64,000 nt of DNA from JAJDXW01 sp965214795 (GTDB taxonomy: Bacteria > Pseudomonadota > Gammaproteobacteria > HK1). The position numbers and the translations under genes were made by a program. Shown piece by piece: positions 41,187 through 49,263 of this stretch. Position 1 is the stretch's first letter. The number at the start of each line of letters is the position of its first letter. The DNA is taken from NCBI GenBank assembly GCA_965214795.1, contig OZ243976.1, forward strand, positions 1,116,001-1,180,000. Direction: 5' to 3'. The notes under the pieces are model-generated. The model was given only the letters and a program-made list of their open reading frames with translations. It did no database searches and was not told the origin of the DNA.

Positions 41187-42148
41187 TGGGCGATCGCACC
41201 TACGCGCAAGCCGCCCGGGAAGCCATCGCCGAGGAGATGCGGCGCGACCCCGACGTCTGGGCGCTCGGCGAGGACCTCGGGCGCGGCGGGGTCTTCGGGC
41301 AGTACGCGGGGCTCGCGGACGAGTTCGGCCCCGAGCGGATCTGCGACACGCCCATCTCGGAGGCGTCCATCATGGGCGCATCGGTCGGAGCGGCGATGGT
41401 CGGCACGCGCCCCATCGTGGAGATGCGCTTCTCGGACTTCGCGCTCTGCGCGGTGGACGAACTCGTCAACCAGGCCGCGAAGGCGCGCTACATGTTCGGC
41501 GGCCAGGCCCGCGTGCCGATGGTGATCCGGGAGCCGATCGGGATCTGGCGCTCCTCCGCCGCCCAGCACTCGCAGTCGCTCGAGGCGTGGTACGCGCACG
41601 TCCCCGGGCTCGTCGTCGCCGCGCCGGCGACCCCGGCCGACAACAAGGGGCTCCTCAAGTCGGCGATCCGGAGCGACGACCCGGTCGTCTACATGGAGCA
41701 CAAGAACCTTTGGGGCCTCACCGGCGAGGTGCCGGAGGACGAGGACCGGACGATCCCCCTCGGCGCGGCGCGCCTCGAGCGGGCCGGCGAGGACGTCACG
41801 GTGGTGAGCTGGTCGCGCATGGTGCACGTCTGCGCGGGCGCCGCCGCGGCGCTCGAGGCGGAGACGGGAATCTCCGCGGAGGTCATCGATCTCCGCACCC
41901 TCTGGCCGTGGGATCGAGAACGGGTCCTCGCCTCGGTCGCCAGGACCGGCCGGCTCCTCGTGGTCCACGAAGCGGTGGCCGCCGGCGGCTTCGGGGCCGA
42001 GGTGGCCGCGACGGTGGCCGAGGAGCTGGGGGCGCCGGTGCGCCGCCTGGGAGCGCCCCGGATTCCGATCCCCTATGCTCCCCCCCTCGAAGACCGGGCC
42101 CGCGTAACCGAGGGGATGATCATCGACGCGGTACGCAAGATGGCGTAG
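41186..42148 (+). CDS. 2-oxoacid/acetoin dehydrogenase E1 beta subunit
   Basis: The 320-residue protein is the beta chain partner: TYAQAAREAIAEEMRRDPDV, LGEDLGRGGVFGQYAGLADE, TPISEASIMGASVGAAMVGT, VPMVIREPIG and a C-terminal domain with EVIDLRTLWPWDRERVLAS and VVHEAVAAGGFGAEVAA. Together with the alpha chain it forms the E1 heterotetramer. The overlap of one base with the alpha stop couples translation. Lack of a lipoyl-domain E2 nearby is notable. Confidence 0.93.
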   Translation: MGDRTYAQAAREAIAEEMRRDPDVWALGEDLGRGGVFGQYAGLADEFGPERICDTPISEASIMGASVGAAMVGTRPIVEMRFSDFALCAVDELVNQAAKARYMFGGQARVPMVIREPIGIWRSSAAQHSQSLEAWYAHVPGLVVAAPATPADNKGLLKSAIRSDDPVVYMEHKNLWGLTGEVPEDEDRTIPLGAARLERAGEDVTVVSWSRMVHVCAGAAAALEAETGISAEVIDLRTLWPWDRERVLASVARTGRLLVVHEAVAAGGFGAEVAATVAEELGAPVRRLGAPRIPIPYAPPLEDRARVTEGMIIDAVRKMA

Positions 42149-42412
42149 GCGGTCGCACCGGTGTCGCGGGCGGCGCGGCGGCGGGACAGGAGCGCGGGCG
42201 GCGGTCATCCGCCGCGGCCTCGGCCCGGCCCCGGCCCTGCTTCCGCGAGCGAACGTGCCGGAGAGCGCATGCGGAGGACGAGTGTCCGGCGCATCGGGCG
42301 GCAACCGGATCCGTCGGTCGACGGAAGGGAAGGCGGGCGGCGGTCCGGGTGTGGAGGAGGCCGGATCCGGTACGCCGTCGAAGCAATCGAGGACGAGAGG
42401 AGAGGATCGAGG

Positions 42413-43216
42413 ATGAGCAGCATCGGGACCTTCCAGGACCTTGGGGTCACGCTGGAAGAGGGGAATATCGCGGTCGTCGAGATCCAGCGTCCGCCTCACA
42501 ATTTCTTCGACGTCGACCTCGTCGACGCGATCGCGGATGCGTACGAGACGCTCGACGAGCACCCCGGATGCCGGGCTATCGTGCTTGCCGCGCAGGGCAA
42601 GAACTTCTGCGCGGGCGCCAACTTCCAGGGCGGAGGAGGCGCGGCCCGAGACACGACCGGGGAACCGGGGTCCCGGGGCGGCGGACACCTTTACCGGCAC
42701 GCGGTTCGCATCTTCCGGGCGAAGACCCCGGTGGTCGCTGCCGTGCAGGGCGCGGCGATCGGCGGCGGCCTCGGGCTCGCGGTCTCGGCGGACTTCCGGG
42801 TGACCTGTCCCGAGGGCCGCTTCAGCGCGAACTTCACCCGCCTCGGGTTCCACCCGGGGTTCGGTCTCACGACCACCCTGCCGGAGATCGTCGGCACGCA
42901 GCGGGCGGCCCTCATGTTCTACACCGGCCGGCGCGTCAAGGGTGAGGAGGCCCTGGAATGGGGGCTCGCCGATGCGATCGCTCCCCGTGAGCGGGTCCGC
43001 GAGGCGGCGTGCGGCCTCGCCCGTGAGATCGCCGCGTCGGCGCCCCTTGCGGTCGTCGCGACCCGCGCGACGGTGCGCGGAGACATCGCGGCGCGGGTGG
43101 AGCGCGCCACCGACCACGAGCTGGTGGAGCAGACCCGGCTCCGGGCGACGAAGGACTGGCAGGAAGGGGTGAGGGCGATGGCGGAACGCCGCCTGCCGAG
43201 TTTCGTCGGGGCGTGA
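42413..43216 (+). CDS. Enoyl-CoA hydratase/isomerase family protein
   Basis: The 267-residue crotonase-fold protein has NIAVVEIQRPPHNFFDVDLV, the oxyanion strand AAQGKNFCAGANFQGGGG near residue 60 and VQGAAIGGGLGLAVSADFRV near residue 115, followed by FSANFTRLGFHPGFG. The usual catalytic glutamate of the first position is replaced by a Thr/Arg-Leu-Gly context, so true hydratase activity is uncertain. ATG 42413 has a purine-rich GAGAGGATCGAGG upstream. It follows the E1 genes by 264 bp. Confidence 0.88.
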   Translation: MSSIGTFQDLGVTLEEGNIAVVEIQRPPHNFFDVDLVDAIADAYETLDEHPGCRAIVLAAQGKNFCAGANFQGGGGAARDTTGEPGSRGGGHLYRHAVRIFRAKTPVVAAVQGAAIGGGLGLAVSADFRVTCPEGRFSANFTRLGFHPGFGLTTTLPEIVGTQRAALMFYTGRRVKGEEALEWGLADAIAPRERVREAACGLAREIAASAPLAVVATRATVRGDIAARVERATDHELVEQTRLRATKDWQEGVRAMAERRLPSFVGA

Positions 43217-43394
43217 GCGGGCCAGCGGGGGGGTCGGTGGCCGGCGGGAGAGGAGGAGACGCGACCGCGAACGTCGCGGCCCCGGGTGCGCGAGGCGGGG
43301 TGGTTCCGCCGGCAGATCACCGCCTGAAGGCGTCCCCGCGATTCGGGCCTCGCACCGCGGATGGAGACGGCGAGCCGGGCAACCAGGAGATTCC

Positions 43395-44363
43395 ATGAGC
43401 GAACAACGGCCGAGGGTGCTGGCGACGCGCCGGTTTCCACCCGACATCGAGGCGCGCCTCGGGCGCGAGTACCGGGCCACCTTGAACGAGGCCGACCGGA
43501 TCCTTTCGCCCGAGGAGCTCGTCGCCGCCGCCCGCGAGCACGACGCGGTCATGTGCTGCCCGACGGAGCGCTTCAGCCGCGAGGTACTGGAGCAGGTGAC
43601 GGGTTCCATCGGAATCGTCGCCACGTTCTCGGTCGGGTTCGAGCATATCGACGTCCCGGCCGCCCGCGACGTGGGGATCGTGGTCACGAACACCCCGGAC
43701 GTGCTCACCGACGCGACCGCCGACACGGCGGTGCTCTGCATGCTCGCGGCGGCCCGGCGCGGCGCGGAAGGAGATCGGTTCGTGCGGAGCGGGCGCTGGG
43801 ATCAGTGGCACACGATGCTGATGCTCGGCATCCACGTGACCGGCAAGCGCCTCGGGATCCTCGGCATGGGCCGGATCGGCCAGGCCCTCGCCCGGCGGGC
43901 GCGCGGCTTCGAAATGCCCATCCACTATCACAACCGCCGGCGGCTGCCTCCGGAGCGGGAGCGGGGCGCGACCTTCCACGCCGATCCGGCGGACCTGCTC
44001 GCGGTGAGCGACTTCCTCTCGATCAACTGCCCGTCGTCGCCCGAGACCGTCAGGTTCCTCGACGCCGAGCGGATCGCGATGCTCCCCGAGGGCGCCATCG
44101 TGGTGAACACCGCACGCGGCAACATCGTGGATGACGAGGCGCTCATCGCGGCCCTTCGTTCCGGCCGGCTCGCCGCGGCGGGCCTGGACGTCTTCGACAA
44201 CGAGCCGAACCTCCACCCCGGCTACCTCGATCTCGACAACGTGTTCCTGCTGCCGCACCTCGGGAGCGCCACCCACGAGACGCGGCTGGCGATGGGCACC
44301 ACCTGCCTCGACAATCTCTCCGCGTTCTTCGCCGGCCGGCCCTGCCCCCAGGCCCTGACCTGA
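43395..44363 (+). CDS. D-2-hydroxyacid dehydrogenase (glyoxylate/hydroxypyruvate reductase-like)
   Basis: The 322-residue protein has the D-isomer-specific 2-hydroxyacid dehydrogenase fold. The NAD motif is LGILGMGRIGQALARRA near residue 160. The catalytic set is Arg in NTARGNIVDDEAL, Glu in DVFDNEP and His in LLPHLGSATHETR. It reduces a 2-oxoacid such as glyoxylate or hydroxypyruvate with NAD(P)H. ATG 43395 fits the family. It may balance the 2-oxoacid pool used by the E1 genes upstream; this is inference. Confidence 0.92.
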   Translation: MSEQRPRVLATRRFPPDIEARLGREYRATLNEADRILSPEELVAAAREHDAVMCCPTERFSREVLEQVTGSIGIVATFSVGFEHIDVPAARDVGIVVTNTPDVLTDATADTAVLCMLAAARRGAEGDRFVRSGRWDQWHTMLMLGIHVTGKRLGILGMGRIGQALARRARGFEMPIHYHNRRRLPPERERGATFHADPADLLAVSDFLSINCPSSPETVRFLDAERIAMLPEGAIVVNTARGNIVDDEALIAALRSGRLAAAGLDVFDNEPNLHPGYLDLDNVFLLPHLGSATHETRLAMGTTCLDNLSAFFAGRPCPQALT

Positions 44364-44609
44364 CCCCGGCCCCACCGCTATCCGCGAGTGACCGCGGAAT
44401 GCGTCCCGAGATAGCGGTCCGCCGAAACCCGGCCGTACCGACAGGGGTTGTCATGCCATTAGCAACCGTGCGTCGAGTCGGCGAGAACGACGGTAAGCGC
44501 ATGTGGCAGCAGTGCGTTTCGATCGAGGCGATGTGGCTTCGTTCAGGGTCTGCGTCGTTCGACCAGTGGGGTCTCCGGCGCTCCCGGACGCCGGCGGGGT
44601 CGGGCGGAT

Positions 44610-46046
44610 TCAGGTGGGCCGGGTCTCGGGCCCGGGCTCCGGGGCCGGCCGCCGCGGGTAGCGGAGAAAGAGGACGGCGGTCACCGCGACCAGCACGGCG
44701 AGGACCGCGGAGCCGGCCAGCGCGGCGGAGTAGTCCCCGGTGAGGTCGAGCGACAGGCTGAACGGCAGCGGTCCGAGCGAAGCCCCCACGATGAGAACGG
44801 TCTGGCCGGTGCCCTGGATGCTGCCGAGGTGCCGGCGGCCGAAGTAGTCGGCCCAGAGATAGCCCACGTTCGCTTGCATGGATGCGTTGGCAAGGCCGAA
44901 GACCACCGCGTAGGCGATCGCGGTGGGGACGTCGTCGACGAGGTGCAACCCCACGAGGGCGGCGGCCATGACCACCTGCGCGCCGGCGAAGACGAGCCGG
45001 GACGGGGTCCGATCCATGATCCGGCCCAGCACCGGAGCGGAAACTACGGAAACGAGCGCGGTGATCGCGAAGAGGCGCGTCGCGACGCCGGCGTCGAGCC
45101 CCCGGTGCTCGAAGATGGCGACCTGATGGAAGAAGAGTCCGGTCATGAGGAGGGCGATGAGGGAGAGCCCGAACGCCACGATCCAGAATGCGGAGGTGCG
45201 AAGCGCCTGCTTCAGGGTGAGGCCGGTGATCTCGGGGGGTGGGCCGGCTTGCGGAGGCGAGGCAGGTGGATCGACCGATTCGGAGCCCTTCCCTGTCGCC
45301 CGGGGAGGGTTCGCGTCGGGCCGCGCCTCCGGCTCCCGGGGCTCGGGCCGGGCCGTTGACGGCTCGGCGCCGGGCGGCGGGTCCGCACGCGGTTCGGGCG
45401 GCGCCCCGCCGTCCGGAAGGAGGCCGACGTCCTCCGGCCGATTGCGGACGAACCAGAGCACCGGGAGGAGCAGCGCCCAGGAGCTGACTCCCAGCCAGAT
45501 CCACGCCTCGCGCCAGCCCACCGTCTCGATGAGCCACTGTGCGAAGGGCGGATGGAGGGCGACGCTCGCCGAGAACCCGAGCCAGACGAGGCTGAGCGCG
45601 AATCCCCGCCGCCGCTCGAACCACTGGGCGACGATGTTGCTCGCCCCGAGGAAGAGGCAGCCCTGCCCGAGATAGCGGACCGCCGCGAAACCGAGGGCGA
45701 GAAACACGAGCCCGTTGACGAATCCGAACGCGATCGCGGCTCCCCCGAGCAGGATCGACACCACCGCGAGCACCCGGCGCGCGCCCCGCCGATCGACGTG
45801 CCGGCCCGCGAACGGCAACCCGAAGGCGGCGGCGAGGGTGGCGACACCGTACGCGAAGGAGACCTCGGTGTGGCTGAGGTGAAGGTCGCGCGCGACCTCG
45901 GTCAGGAAGACGCCGAACGTATGCGACTGGCCGGGCCCGCTCGCGAAGAGGATGAGGGCGCCCGCCGCGACCATGAGCCAGCCGAAGAAGAACCGCCGGT
46001 TGATCCGGTGGACGAGGGCGTCGGACGTGCGGCCGGCCGCGGTCAT
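44610..46046 (-). CDS. MFS transporter, monocarboxylate/oxalate-formate type
   Basis: The 478-residue protein has 12 predicted transmembrane helices. It begins RRFFFGWLMVAAGALILFAS and has a helix 2-3 loop FAGRHVDRRGARRVL. A long Pro/Glu/Ala-rich cytoplasmic loop (about residues 205-280) joins the two halves, then LKQALRTSAFWIVAFGLSLI. This pattern is typical of OFA/MCT-like permeases for small carboxylates. ATG 46046 overlaps the stop of the amidohydrolase by 4 bases (ATGA), so the pair is probably coupled in one pathway. Confidence 0.86.
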   Translation of the reverse strand: MTAAGRTSDALVHRINRRFFFGWLMVAAGALILFASGPGQSHTFGVFLTEVARDLHLSHTEVSFAYGVATLAAAFGLPFAGRHVDRRGARRVLAVVSILLGGAAIAFGFVNGLVFLALGFAAVRYLGQGCLFLGASNIVAQWFERRRGFALSLVWLGFSASVALHPPFAQWLIETVGWREAWIWLGVSSWALLLPVLWFVRNRPEDVGLLPDGGAPPEPRADPPPGAEPSTARPEPREPEARPDANPPRATGKGSESVDPPASPPQAGPPPEITGLTLKQALRTSAFWIVAFGLSLIALLMTGLFFHQVAIFEHRGLDAGVATRLFAITALVSVVSAPVLGRIMDRTPSRLVFAGAQVVMAAALVGLHLVDDVPTAIAYAVVFGLANASMQANVGYLWADYFGRRHLGSIQGTGQTVLIVGASLGPLPFSLSLDLTGDYSAALAGSAVLAVLVAVTAVLFLRYPRRPAPEPGPETRPT

Positions 46047-47338
46047 GCGTCCGGCCGCGGTCGGGCGGCCGGCGCGCCCGCGGGTCGCACGTCCACGGCC
46101 CGGCTGGGCGGCGGGGGCGGCTCGGCCAGGCCCCGCGGATCGATCCGGTACCAACGCATCGCGTTCTCGCAGAACATCTGCCGCCGCTCGGCGAGCGAGA
46201 AGCGGCTCGCCATCGCCTGGAACCCCCGCATGATGGTCCCGTAGGAGGCGTACAGTCGGTCCACCGGGTAGTTGCTCCCGAACATGCAGCGGTCGACCCC
46301 GAAGATGTCGATGGTCTCCAGGACCACGTCGCGATGCGTCCGCACCGACCACCCGGGGAGCTGCGCCTCCCCGAGCCCCGAGACCTTGACCGCCGTGTTC
46401 GGTGCTTCGGCGAGGGTTCGCATGCACTTGCGCCACGCGGCAAGCCCTTCGGGGGTGCGGATGCCGGGGAGGCCGCAGTGGTCGAGGATGATCGTGATCG
46501 CGGGGAATCGCTCGGCGAGCGCGCGCGCCTCCGGCAGGTGCCAGAAGGGCGCCTGGAGGTCGAAGGAGAGGCCGTGGGACTCGAGCCGCGCGTATCCCTT
46601 CTGCCACTCCGGGTCGCTCATCGATCCGGGGGCGTAGGGGACCACCTCGTTCGGATGCGCGGCCACCGCCGGCTTCTCGCGTACCCCCCGCACCCGGCCG
46701 AAGGCGGCCTGGGCGGCCAGTACCTCCTCGACGTCCTCACGCCCGAGCCAGGCTTGCGCGACGATGACGGTCGGAAAGCCCGATTCCTCCGCGACCCGTT
46801 CGGCCCACGCGGTCTCGCCGATCGGGTTCGTCGGATCCCATTCCGCCTCCACGTACACGGATCCGACGACCCGAAGCCCGTCCCAGTCCCGGCGGAAATC
46901 CTCGGTCAGATAGTTGTGCCGGATCGCGCGGTAGTCGCCGTGCCGGCCCTCGACGGGCGGATCGTCGCAGAGCCAGGGATGGTAGTTGCGGTCGAGGTCC
47001 CAGAAGTGGTGGTGGGCGTCGATGATGACGTCGTGCCGGCCGCCGATGTCGTCGATGTGGCCCTGGTCGTAGGCGCGAAGCCGAAGGTCCTCGGTGCGCC
47101 GCTCGGCATGCTCCTCGTCCATCGTCAGGCTCCGGGCGAGGAGGTAGTGAAGGCCGAGGAGCATCCCCCAGGCGAGCATCGGTGCGAACGTGTTCCAGCC
47201 GTCCCCGAGGAATACGTCGGACGCCGTGGCGCATCCGCCGAGTGCCGCGAAGGCGAGCCGGTGGCGCGGCCACCAAGCCTTCAGCCCCCTTGCCCACCGG
47301 AGATGCGACGAGGTCTCGCCGGCGTCTGGTCGAGTCAT
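46043..47338 (-). CDS. Amidohydrolase (COG3618 type) with N-terminal two-helix membrane domain
   Basis: The 431-residue protein has two parts. Residues 20-75 hold two hydrophobic helices (LAFAALGGCATASDVFLG; FAPMLAWGMLLGLHYLLARS) in the style of the small '2TM' domain, followed by a charged tail. From residue 105 it is a complete TIM-barrel amidohydrolase: VIIDAHHHFWDLDRNYHPWL, VYVEAEWDP, IILDHCGLPG, and MFGSNYPVDRL with the metal-binding Asp near the end. COG3618 enzymes hydrolyse lactones such as fuconolactone or pyrone-dicarboxylate. No start codon lies just before the enzyme part, so the fusion appears genuine. Confidence 0.8.
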   Translation of the reverse strand: MTRPDAGETSSHLRWARGLKAWWPRHRLAFAALGGCATASDVFLGDGWNTFAPMLAWGMLLGLHYLLARSLTMDEEHAERRTEDLRLRAYDQGHIDDIGGRHDVIIDAHHHFWDLDRNYHPWLCDDPPVEGRHGDYRAIRHNYLTEDFRRDWDGLRVVGSVYVEAEWDPTNPIGETAWAERVAEESGFPTVIVAQAWLGREDVEEVLAAQAAFGRVRGVREKPAVAAHPNEVVPYAPGSMSDPEWQKGYARLESHGLSFDLQAPFWHLPEARALAERFPAITIILDHCGLPGIRTPEGLAAWRKCMRTLAEAPNTAVKVSGLGEAQLPGWSVRTHRDVVLETIDIFGVDRCMFGSNYPVDRLYASYGTIMRGFQAMASRFSLAERRQMFCENAMRWYRIDPRGLAEPPPPPSRAVDVRPAGAPAARPRPDA

Positions 47339-47434
47339 CTACTCCTGGTGCTCCGGCACGGTGGTCTTGGCCGGGCGAGAGCGGCTGCCGTCCGGTTCCC
47401 CGCCTCTTCGCCCGCACCACCGCTCGGGCCGGTC

Positions 47435-47465
47435 GCACTGATTGCACTCATCGCACTGATCGCAC
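47435..47465. repeat. Tandem 9-bp units, 3.4 copies
   Basis: GCACTGATT, GCACTCATC, GCACTGATC and GCAC follow one another in the 144-bp gap between the membrane protein gene and the amidohydrolase gene. Copies differ by one or two bases. Confidence 0.8.
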
Positions 47466-47482
47466 CCGGGCACCTGGTCCGT

Positions 47483-47974
47483 TCAGGTTTTGGCCGGAGG
47501 TGGGGGCATATCCCCATAGCGCTTCGCGATGTGCATCAGCCGCACGGAGTACCGCAACCACACCAGGGAGAACGCAATGAGCAGGACCCGATCCCAGCTT
47601 CCGAGGTCCGGGTGAATGTCGAACGACAGGCTGAACACCAGCCCCCCGACCGGCGCGAGCACGCACGCGCACGCGGCGAGCTGATGGCGGGTGACGGCGA
47701 GCGTCAGCGTCGCGCACACCACCAGGAAGGAGTAGAGAGAAACCCCGAACGAGTCGGCGTAGGCCGCCCGGCCGCTCATGGTGAGCACCATGACTGCGCC
47801 ATACAGGAGGGAGACGAAGACGACGTAGGCGAATATCTCGTGGTCCGCCTGGCGTCGGTGGAGGCGTTCCACCGGCACGAGGTACGGGGTCGTCTCGTCG
47901 TCCCAGAAGTAGCGCCGGACGAACTTGTACCAGTCGAGGTCCTTCAGGTGGACCGGTTGCTGGCGGCGGCGCAT
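47483..47974 (-). CDS. Unknown four-helix membrane protein
   Basis: I do not recognise this 163-residue protein. A conserved-looking basic start (DLDWYKFVRRYFWDDETTPY, VPVERLHRRQADHE) is followed by four hydrophobic segments: EIFAYVVFVSLLYGAVMVLT, SLYSFLVVCATLTLAV, AACACVLAPVGGLVF and DRVLLIAFSLVWLRY. The C-terminus is Pro-rich and cytoplasmic. ATG 47974 was preferred; 47986 and 48082 are in frame. It lies upstream of the membrane-anchored amidohydrolase on the same strand, so a link to that enzyme or to the TRAP importer is possible. Confidence 0.65.
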   Translation of the reverse strand: MRRRQQPVHLKDLDWYKFVRRYFWDDETTPYLVPVERLHRRQADHEIFAYVVFVSLLYGAVMVLTMSGRAAYADSFGVSLYSFLVVCATLTLAVTRHQLAACACVLAPVGGLVFSLSFDIHPDLGSWDRVLLIAFSLVWLRYSVRLMHIAKRYGDMPPPPAKT

Positions 47975-48452
47975 GACGACCCCCATTCGGCGGACTTCAC
48001 CCTTCTGGAAGCGGCTGGTGACTCGCGCAACCATCGCCACGAGCTCCACGACCCGGGACCCATCATCCAACCAACCAACCATCTCACCGGGTGGGCATCG
48101 GTCTGCACTTCCGCCATCCTTCCGGCTACCTCCGCATCGGGCTCCGCGCGCGCCTCCTCGTGCCCGGCAAGCGGCCCCGAACAGGCCCTCGGATCCGTTT
48201 CACGCGCGGTTCCCGACGGACATCGAAGATCCGCAGGTTGGTACGGAGCGAGACGGCGCCGCTCGGCCCCGTGCGACCCGCAGGTCGGATGATCGAAACG
48301 CAGTCCGACCATTGCGGTGCGCTCGGGGGCGAGCATGTGGGACTACGCTTCGCGCATCCGACCAATCGCCCCCCCAATCGCCCCCCGAAGTCCGGCCAGC
48401 ACGAAATCGCCCCGAGCATGACGATGGCCGCTGGCCTCCTCCCGGGTATCCT
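47975..48452. repeat. Gap with an inverted pair of REP-like elements
   Basis: Two opposed copies lie at 48284-48309 (GTCGGATGATCGAAACGCAG, then TCCGAC) and 48337-48362 (GTGGGACTACGCTTCGCGCA, then TCCGAC). They form a BIME-like pair as in the hisB-hisH gap. Two CAATCGCCCCCC units follow at 48363. No gene was found. Confidence 0.65.
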
Positions 48453-49235
48453 TCAGGCGGCGCGGGCGTGGGGTGGGCTGGCGACCTCCGGCGGAAGCTC
48501 CAGATCGTCCGGGTCCGCGGTCGGATCGACCACCACGTTCCCCTCTTCGTCGAGCACCAGCCGCCGCTTGCCCTCGATGGTCTGCCCCGCGAACTCGGGC
48601 CACTCCATGGTCATCAGCGGATAGCGGTAGTCCCGGTTGCCCCACAGCACGGTCACCGTCTGAAGCCAGACCGCGGCCCCCGCGATGAGAGCGCACACCA
48701 GCCCCGCCACCAGCACCGTTTTGATGATCCAGCGTTGCTCGAGCCCCACCGCGGACGCGGAGATCTCGTTCATCATGAACGAGTCGTAGGCGTAGACGCA
48801 GGCGAAATAGATGACGATGCAGGTATAGGGGATGAGAAAGAAGGAGGTACCCAGGAACTCGAGCCACGCCTTGCGCCGGAAGGACAGCTTCTCGCGCACG
48901 AGGTCCACCCGCACGTGGCTGTTGTGGATGTAGCCGTAACCGAGCACGAGCGCGAACAGCACGGTATGCATGTGCCATTCCAGCTCCTGCAGGATTGTGG
49001 ACTCGAAGATCACCAGGCGCCCGAAGTTCTCCAGCACCCACACGTAGAAGAACTTGAGCTTGCGCAGGATCACGTCGTAGCAGGTGATCAGCACGAGTGG
49101 GAGGATGAACCACGACCCGAAACGCCCCACCCGATCGACCAGCACCCGGAGCCGGTCGCTCACCTTGACCGTGGCGGGAAGCTCCGCCTCGCTGGTCCAG
49201 TAGTTGTCGGAAGCGCGGAACCGCTGCTCGGCCAT
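48453..49235 (-). CDS. TRAP transporter small permease (DctQ type)
   Basis: The 260-residue protein has four main transmembrane helices: GSWFILPLVLITCYDVILRK, a LQELEWHMHTVLFALVLGYG stretch with the DctQ motif (E-W-H), FFLIPYTCIVIYFACVYAYD and IIKTVLVAGLVCALIAGAAV. The motif NSHVRVDLVREKLS is typical. Both ends are extended compared with the family average. It pairs with the large permease encoded just upstream. Confidence 0.9.
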   Translation of the reverse strand: MAEQRFRASDNYWTSEAELPATVKVSDRLRVLVDRVGRFGSWFILPLVLITCYDVILRKLKFFYVWVLENFGRLVIFESTILQELEWHMHTVLFALVLGYGYIHNSHVRVDLVREKLSFRRKAWLEFLGTSFFLIPYTCIVIYFACVYAYDSFMMNEISASAVGLEQRWIIKTVLVAGLVCALIAGAAVWLQTVTVLWGNRDYRYPLMTMEWPEFAGQTIEGKRRLVLDEEGNVVVDPTADPDDLELPPEVASPPHARAA

Positions 49236-49263
49236 TCGATTCTCTCCTTTCCGACCGGTAGGG

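Noticed and set aside
40208..43741. An 1177-codon minus-strand frame opposite the E1 and hydratase genes
   Set aside because: It is antisense to three clear genes, with low-complexity composition and no motif; open only because of high GC content.
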